A stretch of 64,000 nucleotides of DNA from Pseudomonadota bacterium (lineage in GTDB: Bacteria > Chloroflexota > UBA6077 > JAJPGT01). Location: assembly GCA_021325655.1 (NCBI GenBank), contig JAJPGT010000052.1, positions 186,001 through 250,000 on the forward strand. Direction: 5' to 3'. Shown here piece after piece: positions 1 through 8,816 of this stretch. Position 1 is the first letter of the stretch, and every line of letters begins with the position of its first letter. A program made the position numbers and the translations under genes. The notes beneath the pieces are model-generated. The model was not told where the DNA came from. It ran no database searches and saw only the letters and a list, made by a program, of their open reading frames with translations.

Positions 1-150
1 TGCGATTCGAATGGCTGCCCGCACATCTTGCAGGTATACTGCGCCATGCTGCGCTCCTCTGCGCATAGTTGCCCCAGCGCTGGGGGCATCTGCCCTCCGC
101 GGCTGCACGCCCTGTGCATCACATCGCCGCAAGCATGCAGCGAGGAATGG

Positions 151-179
151 TTGCTCACTGGACCGACCCGTACTAGGAT
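151..179 (+). promoter_or_regulatory. Candidate sigma70 promoter of the fdn operon
   Basis: TTGCTC (151-156) and TAGGAT (174-179) are separated by 17 bp, which places a start site near 186, about 55 bases before the ATG at 240. A G-rich ribosome-binding stretch (GGGGGG) lies just before the ATG. Called by eye from hexamer similarity only. A perfect 14-bp palindrome at 72-85 (CCCCAGC/GCTGGGG) lies further upstream and may end an upstream transcript. Confidence 0.4.
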
Positions 180-239
180 GAAGCCATACGCCACCCGGCC
201 GGGGGCGGCACCCCCGGTGCGGGCGATGGGGGGATTCGA

Positions 240-3200
240 ATGGCGGTTTCGCGGCGCGAACTCCTCAAGGCGTCCGCGGCGACGGCGCTGGGCGGATTGC
301 TGGCGATGGGCTGTAACGTCCAGCCGGCGCAGCAGCGCGCCCAGGAGCTGCGGATCAAGGACGCGAAAGCGGTCCCAAGCGTCTGCCCGTATTGCGCGGT
401 TGGCTGCGGCACGGTCGTCCACGCGATCGACGGCAGGATCGTCAACATCGAAGGCGACGTTCGCAGCCCGATCAACCAGGGCAACCTCTGCCCCAAAGGG
501 GCGGCGATTTATCAGCTCCACGTAAATCCCAACCGCGCCACCAAGGTGCTGCACCGCGCTCCGGGCGCCACCCAGTGGGAAGTGTGGGATCTGAACAAGG
601 CGATGGACCGCGTCGCAGAGCTGGTAAAGAAGACACGCGACGAGACGTTCGTCGAGAAGACCGCGGACGGGCGGGTGCTCAATCAGACGTTGGCCATCTT
701 CTCGCTCGGCGGAGCGACGATGGACAACGAGTGGAACCACCTGCAGCAGAAGCTGATGCGCGGCTTAGGGGTGGTGGCGATAGAAAACCAGGCCCGCATT
801 TGACACAGCTCGAGTGTCCCCGGTCTGGGGGTACGACTCGGGCGCGGCGCCGCCACCACCTTTCCCGGTAGCCTGGCCAACTCGGATTGCATCGTCATCG
901 AGGGCTCCAACATGGCCGAGTGCCACCCGGTGGCGTTCCGCTGGGTAACGCAGGCCAAGCTGAAGGGCGCCAAGATTATCCATGTCGATCCGCGCTTCAC
1001 CCGCACCAGCGCGCTAGCCGACCTGCACGCGCCGATCCGCGCCGGCAGCGACATCGCCTTCCTGGGCGGGCTCATCAACTACGTCCTCAATAGCGACCGC
1101 TGGAATCGCGAGCCGTTCTTCCGGGATTACCTGGTCAACTACACCAACGCCGCGACTATCGTCAGCGACGACTTCAAGGACACCGAGGACCTGGACGGCG
1201 TGTTCTCCGGCCTCGGGCCGTACACCGGCGACCCGATCAACGGGTTTATCGGCCAGTACGACGGCAAGAGCTGGCAGTACAAGCTGACTCCGGTCGGCGA
1301 GCAGGGGCGCGCCGCCGCCACCGCCCAGTCGGGCGAGCAGCCGGTACAGTCCGGCAACCAGCAGGGGCAGCCGGGCCAGCCCCAGCAGCCGCCCCCACCC
1401 CCCAAGGGGCCGCCGTTCGACCCGCTGGTGCTGTCGCTCAAGAAGCCGGCCCCGCTGCGGGATGAGACGCTGCAGGACCCGCGCTCTGTCTTCCAGATCC
1501 TCAAGCGCCACTACAGCCGCTACACCCCGGAGATGGTCGAACGCGTCACCGGCTGCCCGAAGGACACCTTCCTGCAGGTGGCGCAGGCGATCGTCGACAA
1601 CTCCGGGCCAGACAGGACTACCGCCTGGTGCTACGCGGTCGGCTGGACGCAGCACACCTACGGGCCACAGATGATCAGCGCCTGCGCGCTGCTCCAGCTT
1701 CTGCTCGGCAACATTGGCCGGCCCGGCGGCGGGGTGATGGCGCTGCGCGGCCACGCCACGATCCAGGGCTCGACGGACGTCCCAACGCTGTACCACAGTA
1801 TCCACGGCTATATGGCAGCGCCGTCGATCCTCAAGAAGCACGACACTTTGCAAGACTATCTGGCCACTGAGACGCTCCCCACCGGCTATTGGGCCAACAC
1901 GCCCAAGTTCATGGTCAGCTACCTGAAGTCGATGTACGGGGACGCTGCCACGCCGGACAACGACTTTGGCTATGGCTGGCACCCGCGTATCAGCGGCGAC
2001 CACTCGCACATGCCGATGTTCCTGTTGATGGACCAGGGCAAGGTGCGGGGGATGTTCGCCATGGGCCAGAACCCGGCGGTGGGCGGGCAGAACGCGCGCT
2101 TGCAGCGGCGGGCGCTGGCGAAGCTGGAATGGCTGGTGGTCAAGGACAACTTCGAAACCGAGACCGCCGCCTTCTGGTACAACTCGCCCGAGGTCAAGAG
2201 CGGCGAGCTCAACCCGGCCGACATCAAGACGGAGGTCTTCTTCTTCCCCTCGGCCCAGGTGGGGGAGATGGAGGGCTCCTTCACCAACACCCAGCGGCTG
2301 ATCCAGTGGCACCACAAGGCCGCCGACCCGCCGGGCGACGCCCGCTCCGATCTCTGGTTCACCTACTCCCTGGGCAAGCGGCTCAAGGCGATGTACGCCA
2401 GCAGCAACGAGCCGCGCGACCAGGGGATCAAAAACCTGGTCTGGGACTACGAGCCCGACCCGGAGGAGATCGGCGACTTCCGAATCAAGGACGAGCCGAG
2501 CGCCCGCAAGATCGTCAGGGAGATCAACGGCTACGAGACGGCCACGGGCAAGCTCCTGCCCGGCTTCTCCGCGCTGAAGGACGACGGCTCCACCACCTGC
2601 GCCTCCTGGATCTACTCCGGCCTGTACCCGGCCCCGGACCAGCTCCGGCCCGCCAGCCGCGAGCCGGACCCGCCCGAGGGCCCACAGACCCACCTCAAGT
2701 GGGGCTACTCCTGGCCAGCGAACCGGCGCATCCTCTACAATCGCGCCTCCGCTCGCCCGGATGGCCAGCCCTGGAGCGATCGCAAGAAGTACGTCTGGTG
2801 GGATGGCAAGCAATGGACGGGCTACGACGTGCCGGACTTCGCACTCACCAAGGCGCCGGATGCCCCGGCCAAGCCGGACGGGATCGGGCTGGACGCGCTC
2901 TCGGGCACCGACCCGTTCATCATGAAGGCCGATGGCAAGGGCTGGCTGTTCGCCCCGTCCGGGCTGGTGGATGGCCCGCTGCCGACTCATTACGAGCCGC
3001 TCGAGTCCCCCATCCAGAACCCGCTCTACAAGCAGCAGAACAGCCCGGTGCTCAAGCTCTGGAAGCACGAATCCAACCCGATCGCCGCACCCGGTGACCC
3101 GAAGTACCCGTACATCCTGAGCACCTATCGGCTCACCGAGCACCACCTCTCGGGGGTGATGAGCCGCTGGCTTCCCTGGCTGGCCGAGCTCCAGCCGGAG

Positions 3201-3494
3201 CTGTTCGTGGAGATCAGCCCCGAGCTGGCGAAGGAGAAGGGGATCAGCAACCTGGACGTGGCCAGGATCAGCACCCCGCGGGGCCAGATCCTGGCCAAGG
3301 CGCTGGTAACCCCGCGCATGCGGCCGTTCCAGTTGGACGGCAAGCTGGTCCACCACGTCGGGCTGCCCTGGCACTGGGGCTACCAGGGGATCGTCACCGG
3401 CTCAGTGGTGAACGACCTGTCGGCGATGGTGGGCGATCCGAACGTCTCCATCCATGAAGGCAAGGCGTTCGTCTGCAACGTGGAGAAGGCCTGA
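240..3494 (+). CDS. fdnG: Selenocysteine formate dehydrogenase, catalytic subunit (FdnG/FdoG type)
   Basis: Catalytic Mo/W-bis-MGD subunit of a respiratory formate dehydrogenase, oxidising formate to CO2. Read as one 1084-residue protein with the TGA at 801-803 decoded as Sec188. The frame is unbroken on both sides, the residue after Sec is His as in FdnG, and the following region matches the family (GRGAATT, then AECHPVAFRW). The N-terminus carries a Tat motif (SRRELLK, residues 4-10) and a lipobox-like LAMGC, so the enzyme should be exported. C49, C52, C56 and C84 bind a [4Fe-4S] cluster. A Gln/Pro-rich insert starts near residue 360. The stop overlaps the next ATG (ATGA), so the operon is translationally coupled. 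Simple gene-calling would miss residues 1-187 or split the gene. Confidence 0.93.
811..840 (+). promoter_or_regulatory. SECIS hairpin of the formate dehydrogenase gene
   Basis: Directly after the TGA the sequence folds as CGAGT (811-815) paired with ACTCG (836-840) and CCCC (818-821) paired with GGGG (827-830), closed by the loop GGTCT (822-826). The loop is that of the E. coli fdhF SECIS. Counting the U of UGA as 1, the loop occupies 22-26 and an unpaired U falls at 17, the same places as the loop and bulged U17 of E. coli fdhF. This is the expected SelB-binding element. Confidence 0.85.
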
Positions 3495-4303
3495 TGGCAG
3501 AGCCGATGGGGTTCTACACGGATACGACGGTCTGCATCGGCTGCAAGGCGTGCGAGGTCGCCTGCAAGCAGTGGAACCAGCTTCCGGCGACCAACGGCGG
3601 GGCGAACACGCTCAGCGGCCACAGCTACGACAACACCCGCCGCCTGGACGGCGAGCACTGGCGGCACGTCAAGTTCATCGAGCAGTTCAGCCCTGACCGC
3701 TCCTCGGGCCGCTGGCTGATGATGAGCGACGTCTGCAAGCACTGCGTCCAGGCCGGCTGCCTGGAGGTATGCCCGACCGGGGCGATCATCCGCACCGAGT
3801 TCGACACCGTGGTGATCCAATCCGATGTCTGCAACGGCTGCCGCGACTGCATCGCCGCTTGCCCGTTCGGCGTGATCGAGATCAACCCGGTCACCAACAC
3901 CGCCCAGAAGTGCACCCTCTGCTACGACCGGATGCAGGCCGGCCTCACCCCGGCCTGTGCCCAGGCCTGCCCCACGGCGTCGATTCAGTTCGGCACAATT
4001 AGCGACCTGCGGCAGCGCGCCGCCCAGCGGGTCCAGCAGCTCCACCAGCAGGGGCTGACCGATGCCTACCTGTACGGCGCCGACGAGAGCATGCTGGGCG
4101 GGCTCAACTCGTTCTACCTGCTGATCGACAAGCCGGAGGTGTATGGTCTGCCAGCCAATCCTCGGCTGCCCAGCCGCAATCTCGCGCCCGGCTCCGTCCT
4201 ATCAGCCGCTGGTGCGGTGCTGGTCGGAATTCTGGGGCTGCTCAGCTTCCGCAAGAACCGCATGGACCGCTTCGCGGCGGAGGGGCGCGATGCCACCGTC
4301 TGA
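3494..4303 (+). CDS. fdnH: Formate dehydrogenase iron-sulfur subunit (FdnH-like)
   Basis: A 269-residue electron-transfer subunit with four Cys clusters of the polyferredoxin type. They begin at C14-x2-C-x2-C-x3-C and continue with CKHC...CLEVCP, CNGCRDCIAACP and CTLCYD...CAQACP. A single hydrophobic segment near residues 225-250 should anchor it to the membrane, as in E. coli FdnH. It passes electrons from the Sec subunit to the NrfD-type subunit encoded next. The start overlaps the fdnG stop by one base and the end overlaps the next start, so expression is coupled. Confidence 0.9.
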   Translation: MAEPMGFYTDTTVCIGCKACEVACKQWNQLPATNGGANTLSGHSYDNTRRLDGEHWRHVKFIEQFSPDRSSGRWLMMSDVCKHCVQAGCLEVCPTGAIIRTEFDTVVIQSDVCNGCRDCIAACPFGVIEINPVTNTAQKCTLCYDRMQAGLTPACAQACPTASIQFGTISDLRQRAAQRVQQLHQQGLTDAYLYGADESMLGGLNSFYLLIDKPEVYGLPANPRLPSRNLAPGSVLSAAGAVLVGILGLLSFRKNRMDRFAAEGRDATV

Positions 4304-5177
4304 TACCTTCTTCACCACTGCGCCCGGCTGGGAGTGGCTGGTGATTCTCTACTTCTTCTTCGGCGGCCTGGCCGGAGGCAGCTTCGCGCTGGCGGCGCTG
4401 GTGGATCTGTTCGGCCGGCCCATCGACTGGCCCCTGGCTCGGCTGGGCTACATCATCGCCTTCGTCACCCTGCTTCCCTGTCCGATCCTGCTCAGCGCCG
4501 ACCTGACCCGGCCGGAACGCTTCTGGCACATGCTCATCGCCTCCGAGCGGGCGCCGGCGCCCATCTTCAAGCTGTGGTCGCCGATGTCGGTCGGCTCCTG
4601 GGCGCTGCTGCTGTTCGGCCTGTTCTCCTTCCTGGCCTTCCTTGGCGCCGTGGGCTCTCGCGGCCCGCTCGGTGTCCTCCGCCGCGATCCGCTGCGCTGG
4701 CTGATCGTGCTGCTGGGCGCCGCCTTCGGCTTCTTCGTCGCCAGCTATACCGGCGTCCTGCTCAGCGTCACCAACCGTCCCATCTGGGCGGACACGCCGT
4801 TGCTCGGACTGCTGTTCCTCGCCTCGGGCGCCTCCACCGCCGCGGCGCTGATGCTGCTGCTCGGCCGGCCACGGGGCTGGGTTGCCCCGGCCTCGCTGGC
4901 GCGGCTGGAGCGGCTCGACACCTGGGTGACGATCCTGGAGCTGGTGGTCCTGATCGCGATGGTGCTGTCGCTCGGGCCGCTGATGAGCATCTGGCTGAGC
5001 ATCTGGGGCCTGCTGCTTGCGGTCGGCGTGCTGCTCGTCGGCATCCTGCTCCCGCTGGCGCTACACTGGGGTGCGCGGCAGCTTGGCGGGGCCAGTATCG
5101 CCGCCGCCTCCGTCCTGGCGCTCATCGGCGGCTTCATCCTGCGGGCGGTGATCGTCCTGTCGTCCGAGTCGCTATAA
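4290..5177 (+). CDS. NrfD-family membrane subunit of formate dehydrogenase
   Basis: A 295-residue polytopic membrane protein of the NrfD/PsrC family, which passes electrons between Fe-S subunits and the quinone pool. I chose the ATG at 4290 because it overlaps the end of the Fe-S subunit and opens into MPPSDTFF then the first hydrophobic helix (LVILYFFFGGLAGGSF). The open frame extends upstream but only as a shadow of the Fe-S gene. About eight hydrophobic segments are visible, and the SADLTRPERFWHML stretch is typical of the family. It replaces the cytochrome b556 FdnI of enterobacteria, so this enzyme probably reduces quinone without haem. Confidence 0.88.
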   Translation: MPPSDTFFTTAPGWEWLVILYFFFGGLAGGSFALAALVDLFGRPIDWPLARLGYIIAFVTLLPCPILLSADLTRPERFWHMLIASERAPAPIFKLWSPMSVGSWALLLFGLFSFLAFLGAVGSRGPLGVLRRDPLRWLIVLLGAAFGFFVASYTGVLLSVTNRPIWADTPLLGLLFLASGASTAAALMLLLGRPRGWVAPASLARLERLDTWVTILELVVLIAMVLSLGPLMSIWLSIWGLLLAVGVLLVGILLPLALHWGARQLGGASIAAASVLALIGGFILRAVIVLSSESL

Positions 5178-5198
5178 CGTGTGAAGAGAGCGAGTGCG

Positions 5199-5399
5199 AT
5201 GAGCCGAGCCGTAGCTGCCTGGTTCACGTCACTGCTGCTGGTTCTGTTCCTTGTCGGCCTCGCCGCGTGCAGCCCCGAGGCGTCGCGGACCCGCGGCGAT
5301 GGGCCGGGGGCAGACCCGGGCAACCACGGCGCGGTGATCCAGCTCCATGGGACGCCGGAGCCGTTCTACCAGACACCGCTGAAGGGCGCGGGGCGGTGA
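5199..5399 (+). CDS. Small lipoprotein in the formate dehydrogenase operon
   Basis: A 66-residue protein from the ATG at 5199 (an in-frame GTG at 5181 would add six residues). It has a hydrophobic signal (SLLLVLFLVGLAAC) ending in a lipobox, then a short hydrophilic chain with a GNHGAVIQLHGTPEPFYQTP segment. It probably sits on the outer face of the membrane next to the Tat-exported dehydrogenase. Its stop overlaps the GTG of fdhE. I do not recognise a family; a role in assembling or holding the complex is inference from position. Confidence 0.6.
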   Translation: MSRAVAAWFTSLLLVLFLVGLAACSPEASRTRGDGPGADPGNHGAVIQLHGTPEPFYQTPLKGAGR

Positions 5400-6301
5400 C
5401 GAGCCACGAGCTGCGCGTGGTCTCCCGCGCTCCTTCGGCGCAGGCAGAGATGGCGAGCCGAAGCGCGGAGCTGGCGCGCGAGCGGGCGGAGTGGCGCCCC
5501 TGGCTCGCGGTGCTCGACGCGACGATCCAGGCGACAGCCGACCCAGCCTGGGAGCATGCCGCCTCGGTCTCCCTGGCCACGCAGCGGCCCCAGGGCGCGC
5601 CCGGGCTGGCGGAGGCGGTGGTCAGGCTCGATCCCCGGCTGGCGCGCGACTGGACTCGGCGGCTGCTGACCCTGGCCGCACGCGGCGGCTCGCCTCTCGG
5701 CACGGCGAATCAGCTCGAACCGCTGGCGCTACTGGAAGCGGTGGCGGACCAGGAGCCCGGGCGCCTTGGCGAGCTCGCGGCCGAGGCGGGCGCCGACCCG
5801 GAGGCGCTCGTGGCGCTGGCGCCGCTGCTATGCACGCCGCTGCTGCACGCCTGCGCCCGCCGCGTGAGCCCCGATGCTGCCTGGCGGCACGGCTACTGCC
5901 CACTCTGCGGCGCCTGGCCGACACTGGCCGAGCTGCGTGGGCTGGAGCGCGCCCGGCGGCTGCGCTGCGGCCGCTGTGGCGCTGATTGGGGCTTCGACCC
6001 ATTGCGGTGCGTCTTCTGCGGCGTCGCTGACTTCAAGCAGCTCGGCTCCCTTGTGCCCGAGGCGGACCCGGAGAGCCGCAAGGTAGACACCTGCTCGGTC
6101 TGCAAAGGGTACGTCAAGGCGCTCGCCACCCTGGTGGCCTGGCCGGGACCACGCCTGGCGCTGGAAGACCTGGCGACGGTGGAGCTGGACCTGGCGGCGC
6201 TGGAGCGCGGCTTCAGCCGCCCCGGCGGCACTGGCTACCCGCTTCGGCTGCGCCTGGAGCCCGCCGCTCCCCGGCGCGGACTGCTCGGCTGGCGCCGATG
6301 A
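5396..6301 (+). CDS. fdhE: Formate dehydrogenase accessory protein FdhE
   Basis: FdhE is a cytosolic rubredoxin-like chaperone needed to make active, Sec-containing, Tat-exported formate dehydrogenases. This 301-residue protein has the helical N-terminal half and then the diagnostic CxxC pairs: CPLC (168-171), CGRC (191-194), CVFC (205-208) and CSVC (about 231-234). The GTG start at 5396 overlaps the stop of the lipoprotein gene (GTGA). An open frame continues upstream, but that part is antisense-free shadow of the NrfD gene. The end overlaps the next ATG. Confidence 0.9.
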   Translation: MTSHELRVVSRAPSAQAEMASRSAELARERAEWRPWLAVLDATIQATADPAWEHAASVSLATQRPQGAPGLAEAVVRLDPRLARDWTRRLLTLAARGGSPLGTANQLEPLALLEAVADQEPGRLGELAAEAGADPEALVALAPLLCTPLLHACARRVSPDAAWRHGYCPLCGAWPTLAELRGLERARRLRCGRCGADWGFDPLRCVFCGVADFKQLGSLVPEADPESRKVDTCSVCKGYVKALATLVAWPGPRLALEDLATVELDLAALERGFSRPGGTGYPLRLRLEPAAPRRGLLGWRR

Positions 6302-6654
6302 GCGACATGGCCAGCACCGAGCTGCGCCCGGCCGAGGTCTGCCGTCGGCTGCTCGCGGCGCTGGAGGCGTCGGACGGCCGGCGCGGCAGGCGCAAGCGTG
6401 ACACGCCCCCGGACGCGATCGGGATCGCGATCAAGCGGTCGCTTTTGGAGGCCGCTGCCCGCGAGGATCCGAGCCCGGAGGGCTTCGAGGCCTGGCTGCT
6501 GCGGCAGTGCCAGCGCGCTGGAGCTGGCAGCGGGCCGGTGCGGGCGATGGCGCTGGACGTGCTGCACGAGTGGCGGCTCGCCCAGGCTGTGCCGCCGTTC
6601 GAGGCCTGGCTGGAGCGGGGCGCCCCCTCCGACGACGCTCAGTCACTGGAGTGA
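6298..6654 (+). CDS. Unknown protein at the end of the formate dehydrogenase operon
   Basis: A 118-residue, mostly helical, charged protein with no signal peptide, membrane segment or Cys. Its ATG overlaps the fdhE stop (ATGA), so it is very likely translated with fdhE. Motifs that stand out are an Arg/Lys run (GRRGRRKRD, near residue 30) and a Trp-containing C-terminal half (FEAWLLRQC, FEAWLERG). I recognise no family. A maturation or regulatory role is a guess from position. Confidence 0.65.
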   Translation: MSDMASTELRPAEVCRRLLAALEASDGRRGRRKRDTPPDAIGIAIKRSLLEAAAREDPSPEGFEAWLLRQCQRAGAGSGPVRAMALDVLHEWRLAQAVPPFEAWLERGAPSDDAQSLE

Positions 6655-6686
6655 CACGCAGAGGCGGAGCCGGCCCCACAGGTCGC

Positions 6687-6935
6687 TCAGTCCGTCGGGT
6701 GGTTCGCGCAGCCCTCGGCCTTGAGCTGCTGCCGGAAGCGCGCGCCCCACCACCAGAGCTCCTCTGGCGGGGTATCCGCCGCCAGAGCGTACCAGAAGCG
6801 TTTCCGGCAGGTGGAGCACTGCACCCAGCGGACAATCGTTGCTTGCAGGATCTCGTACGGCTGGCGGTGGGCAGTGTCCGTCTCGGGACGCAGCCGCACC
6901 TCACGGTTGTATTTGAACGGCGGCTCCTGAATCAT
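6687..6935 (-). CDS. Small CxxC protein downstream of the cobalamin operon
   Basis: An 82-residue protein from the ATG at 6935 (MIQEPPFKYN), only two bases after the stop of the CbiG-CobJ gene, so it belongs to that transcript. It has one Cys pair (CSTC, followed by basic residues RKRFWYAL) and a Trp-rich stretch (ELWWWG). A further Cys lies near the C-terminus (GCANHP). It could bind a metal, but the family is unknown to me. The longer frame reaching 7001 overlaps the upstream gene and is less likely. Confidence 0.6.
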   Translation of the reverse strand: MIQEPPFKYNREVRLRPETDTAHRQPYEILQATIVRWVQCSTCRKRFWYALAADTPPEELWWWGARFRQQLKAEGCANHPTD

Positions 6936-6937
6936 CG

Positions 6938-8797
6938 TCAGCCGGGCGGGTGCATGTCCGCCCCGATGGCACTCGAAGCCGGCGGCTCCGTCTCCGCGCA
7001 CGGAGCGCCGTCACGGCGGGCCACCAGCCAGGGACCGAGCCGCTGGACGCCGCGGCCGGCGACGAGCACCAGCGTCCACATGTCCACCCGCGCCGTGGGC
7101 AGGCTGGCCAGGTCGAGATGGTGTACCTGCTGGCCCGGGCGCAGCGCGTTGCGGACCAGCGCGACCGGCGTCGTCGGCGGGCGGTGCTCCAGTAGCACCT
7201 GGCAGGCGCGCTGGAAGCGCTCCCCACGCCGGCGGCTGGTCGGGTTGTAGAGCGCCAGCGTCAGATCGCTCGAGGCGAGCTGCCGCAGCCGGGGCTCGAT
7301 TATGCTCCAGGGCATCTGCGCGTCGCTTAAGCTCAGCACCGCGAAATCGGCCAACAGCGGCGCGCCGAGCACCGCCGCCGCGGCGCTGGCGGCAGTGACG
7401 CCAGGGACGATCTCCACCAGCTCCGAGCGACGCTCAGCCAGTCCCCGCCCCGCCAGTTCCTCCAGCACTAATCCGGCCATGCCGTAGATCCCCGGGTCGC
7501 CGCTGGAGACGAGCGCGACCTTCCGCCCGCCGAGCGCCAGGTCCAGCGCCCGGGCGGCGCGCTCGCGCTCGCAGCCGATGTCGCTCGGCTCGACCGGTGT
7601 GGCCGGTAGCCAGGCTCGAACCTGCTCGACGTACGGGCGGTAGCCGAGCACCACGTCCGCCTCGAGCAGCCGCTGGCGAGCGCGGACCGTCAGGTGCTCG
7701 CGCCCATCGGGGCCGAGCCCGATCACGCTCAGCCGCCCCAGGGCGCGGCCCGCATAGCGGGCGATCGCGGCTGTCGCCCGCGCCTGCTTCACCTTCGGAA
7801 CTAGCAGCTCCGTGGCTCCGGCCGCGAGCAGCGCCGCCGGCTCGGCCACGCCGGCTGTCCCCACCGCCGCCCGGACCGCCTCGGACGGATGCAGCACGCC
7901 CGCGACGCGATCGAGCGCCGTGGCGGGAAAGAGGCGCAGCTCCAGCCCGCTATCCCGAGCGAAGGCAAGCAGCCCGGGCTCGTCCCGCTTTCGGTCGAGG
8001 CTCGCCAGCATTCGCAGGCTCAGCGGCGAAAGCCCGCCGCGGGCCAGCGCCTCGTGCACGACCGCGCGGATCTCCTCCGCGCTCGCGCCGCGGGCGCAGC
8101 CCACCCCCACGACCAGGCTGCGCGGTCGCCAGATCACCCACTGCTGGCAGGGCAGCCCCGGCGGGAGGAGGCGGTCGGTGATGACGACGCCCGGCAAGCC
8201 GCTGGCAGCGAGCGCCTCCAGAGAGTCGAAGTCGCGCAGGGGAGCCCCGGCCGGACGCCAGGCGGTCTCGCCGGCGTCCTGGTAGACACCCAGCGGCTCG
8301 CCGTCCACGGCCGCCGCCAGGACGCGAGCTGGTGCCTGCTCCAGCCGCCACCCGAACGGCTCGCCCAGCAGGTCCAGCCGCGGGAGCCCGTGCAGGTCGC
8401 TGGCGGTGCTGACCACCGGTGCGGCGCCCACCGCCGCCGCGATCCGCTGCGCCAGCCGGTTGGCCCCGCCCTGGTGCCCGCCGGCCAGCGCGATCGTGTG
8501 GCGCCCGAGGTCGTCGAGCACGACCACCGCGGGGTCGCTCCGCTTATCGGAGAGCAGCGGGGCGATCAGGCGTACCGCGATCCCCGTCGCCATGATCAGC
8601 GCCAGGTCGTGCTCGGCCCAGAGCTGGGCGACGAGCACGCCGACCGGCTCTTCGAACGATTCGGCCGCCGCGCCAGCCTCCGCCGCGTGCCGCGCCGGGA
8701 CGAACAGCCGGCTCTCGGGCAGCTCCTGCCGCAGCCGCGCCCCGAGGCGCGCCCCGGCGCGGCTCAGGCTGATGATCGCAAGCGGGGAATCGGGCAT
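6938..8797 (-). CDS. cobJ: CbiG-CobJ/CbiH fusion, cobalamin C-ring contraction
   Basis: A two-domain corrin enzyme of about 619 residues. The N-terminal half is CbiG (cobalt-precorrin-5A hydrolase), with the family segments MATGIAVRLIAPLL, VVVLDDLG and LAGGHQGGANRLA. The C-terminal half, from about RLSVIGLGPDG, is the tetrapyrrole methylase CobJ/CbiH (precorrin-3B C17-methyltransferase), with VALVSSGDPGIYGMAG and EIVPGVTAASAAAAVLGAP. CbiG belongs to the anaerobic (cobalt-early) route. I placed the start at 8797 (MPDSPLAIISL), just after the cobM stop; an upstream in-frame ATG at 8863 would overlap cobM. Confidence 0.9.
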   Translation of the reverse strand: MPDSPLAIISLSRAGARLGARLRQELPESRLFVPARHAAEAGAAAESFEEPVGVLVAQLWAEHDLALIMATGIAVRLIAPLLSDKRSDPAVVVLDDLGRHTIALAGGHQGGANRLAQRIAAAVGAAPVVSTASDLHGLPRLDLLGEPFGWRLEQAPARVLAAAVDGEPLGVYQDAGETAWRPAGAPLRDFDSLEALAASGLPGVVITDRLLPPGLPCQQWVIWRPRSLVVGVGCARGASAEEIRAVVHEALARGGLSPLSLRMLASLDRKRDEPGLLAFARDSGLELRLFPATALDRVAGVLHPSEAVRAAVGTAGVAEPAALLAAGATELLVPKVKQARATAAIARYAGRALGRLSVIGLGPDGREHLTVRARQRLLEADVVLGYRPYVEQVRAWLPATPVEPSDIGCERERAARALDLALGGRKVALVSSGDPGIYGMAGLVLEELAGRGLAERRSELVEIVPGVTAASAAAAVLGAPLLADFAVLSLSDAQMPWSIIEPRLRQLASSDLTLALYNPTSRRRGERFQRACQVLLEHRPPTTPVALVRNALRPGQQVHHLDLASLPTARVDMWTLVLVAGRGVQRLGPWLVARRDGAPCAETEPPASSAIGADMHPPG

Positions 8798-8816
8798 CGG
8801 CCACCAGCCTTGCAGC

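Noticed and set aside
801..803. Reading the TGA as a frameshift or nonsense mutation that makes fdnG a pseudogene
   Set aside because: The frame continues unchanged, the position is the known Sec site, and a textbook SECIS follows.
1014..3374. A 786-codon open frame on the minus strand opposite fdnG
   Set aside because: It mirrors the codon bias of the real gene, has no recognisable domain, and the plus strand encodes a clear formate dehydrogenase.
4143..4289. Longer start for the NrfD-like subunit
   Set aside because: The extra residues overlap the Fe-S gene in another frame and lack membrane-protein character; the ATG at 4290 gives the usual overlap.
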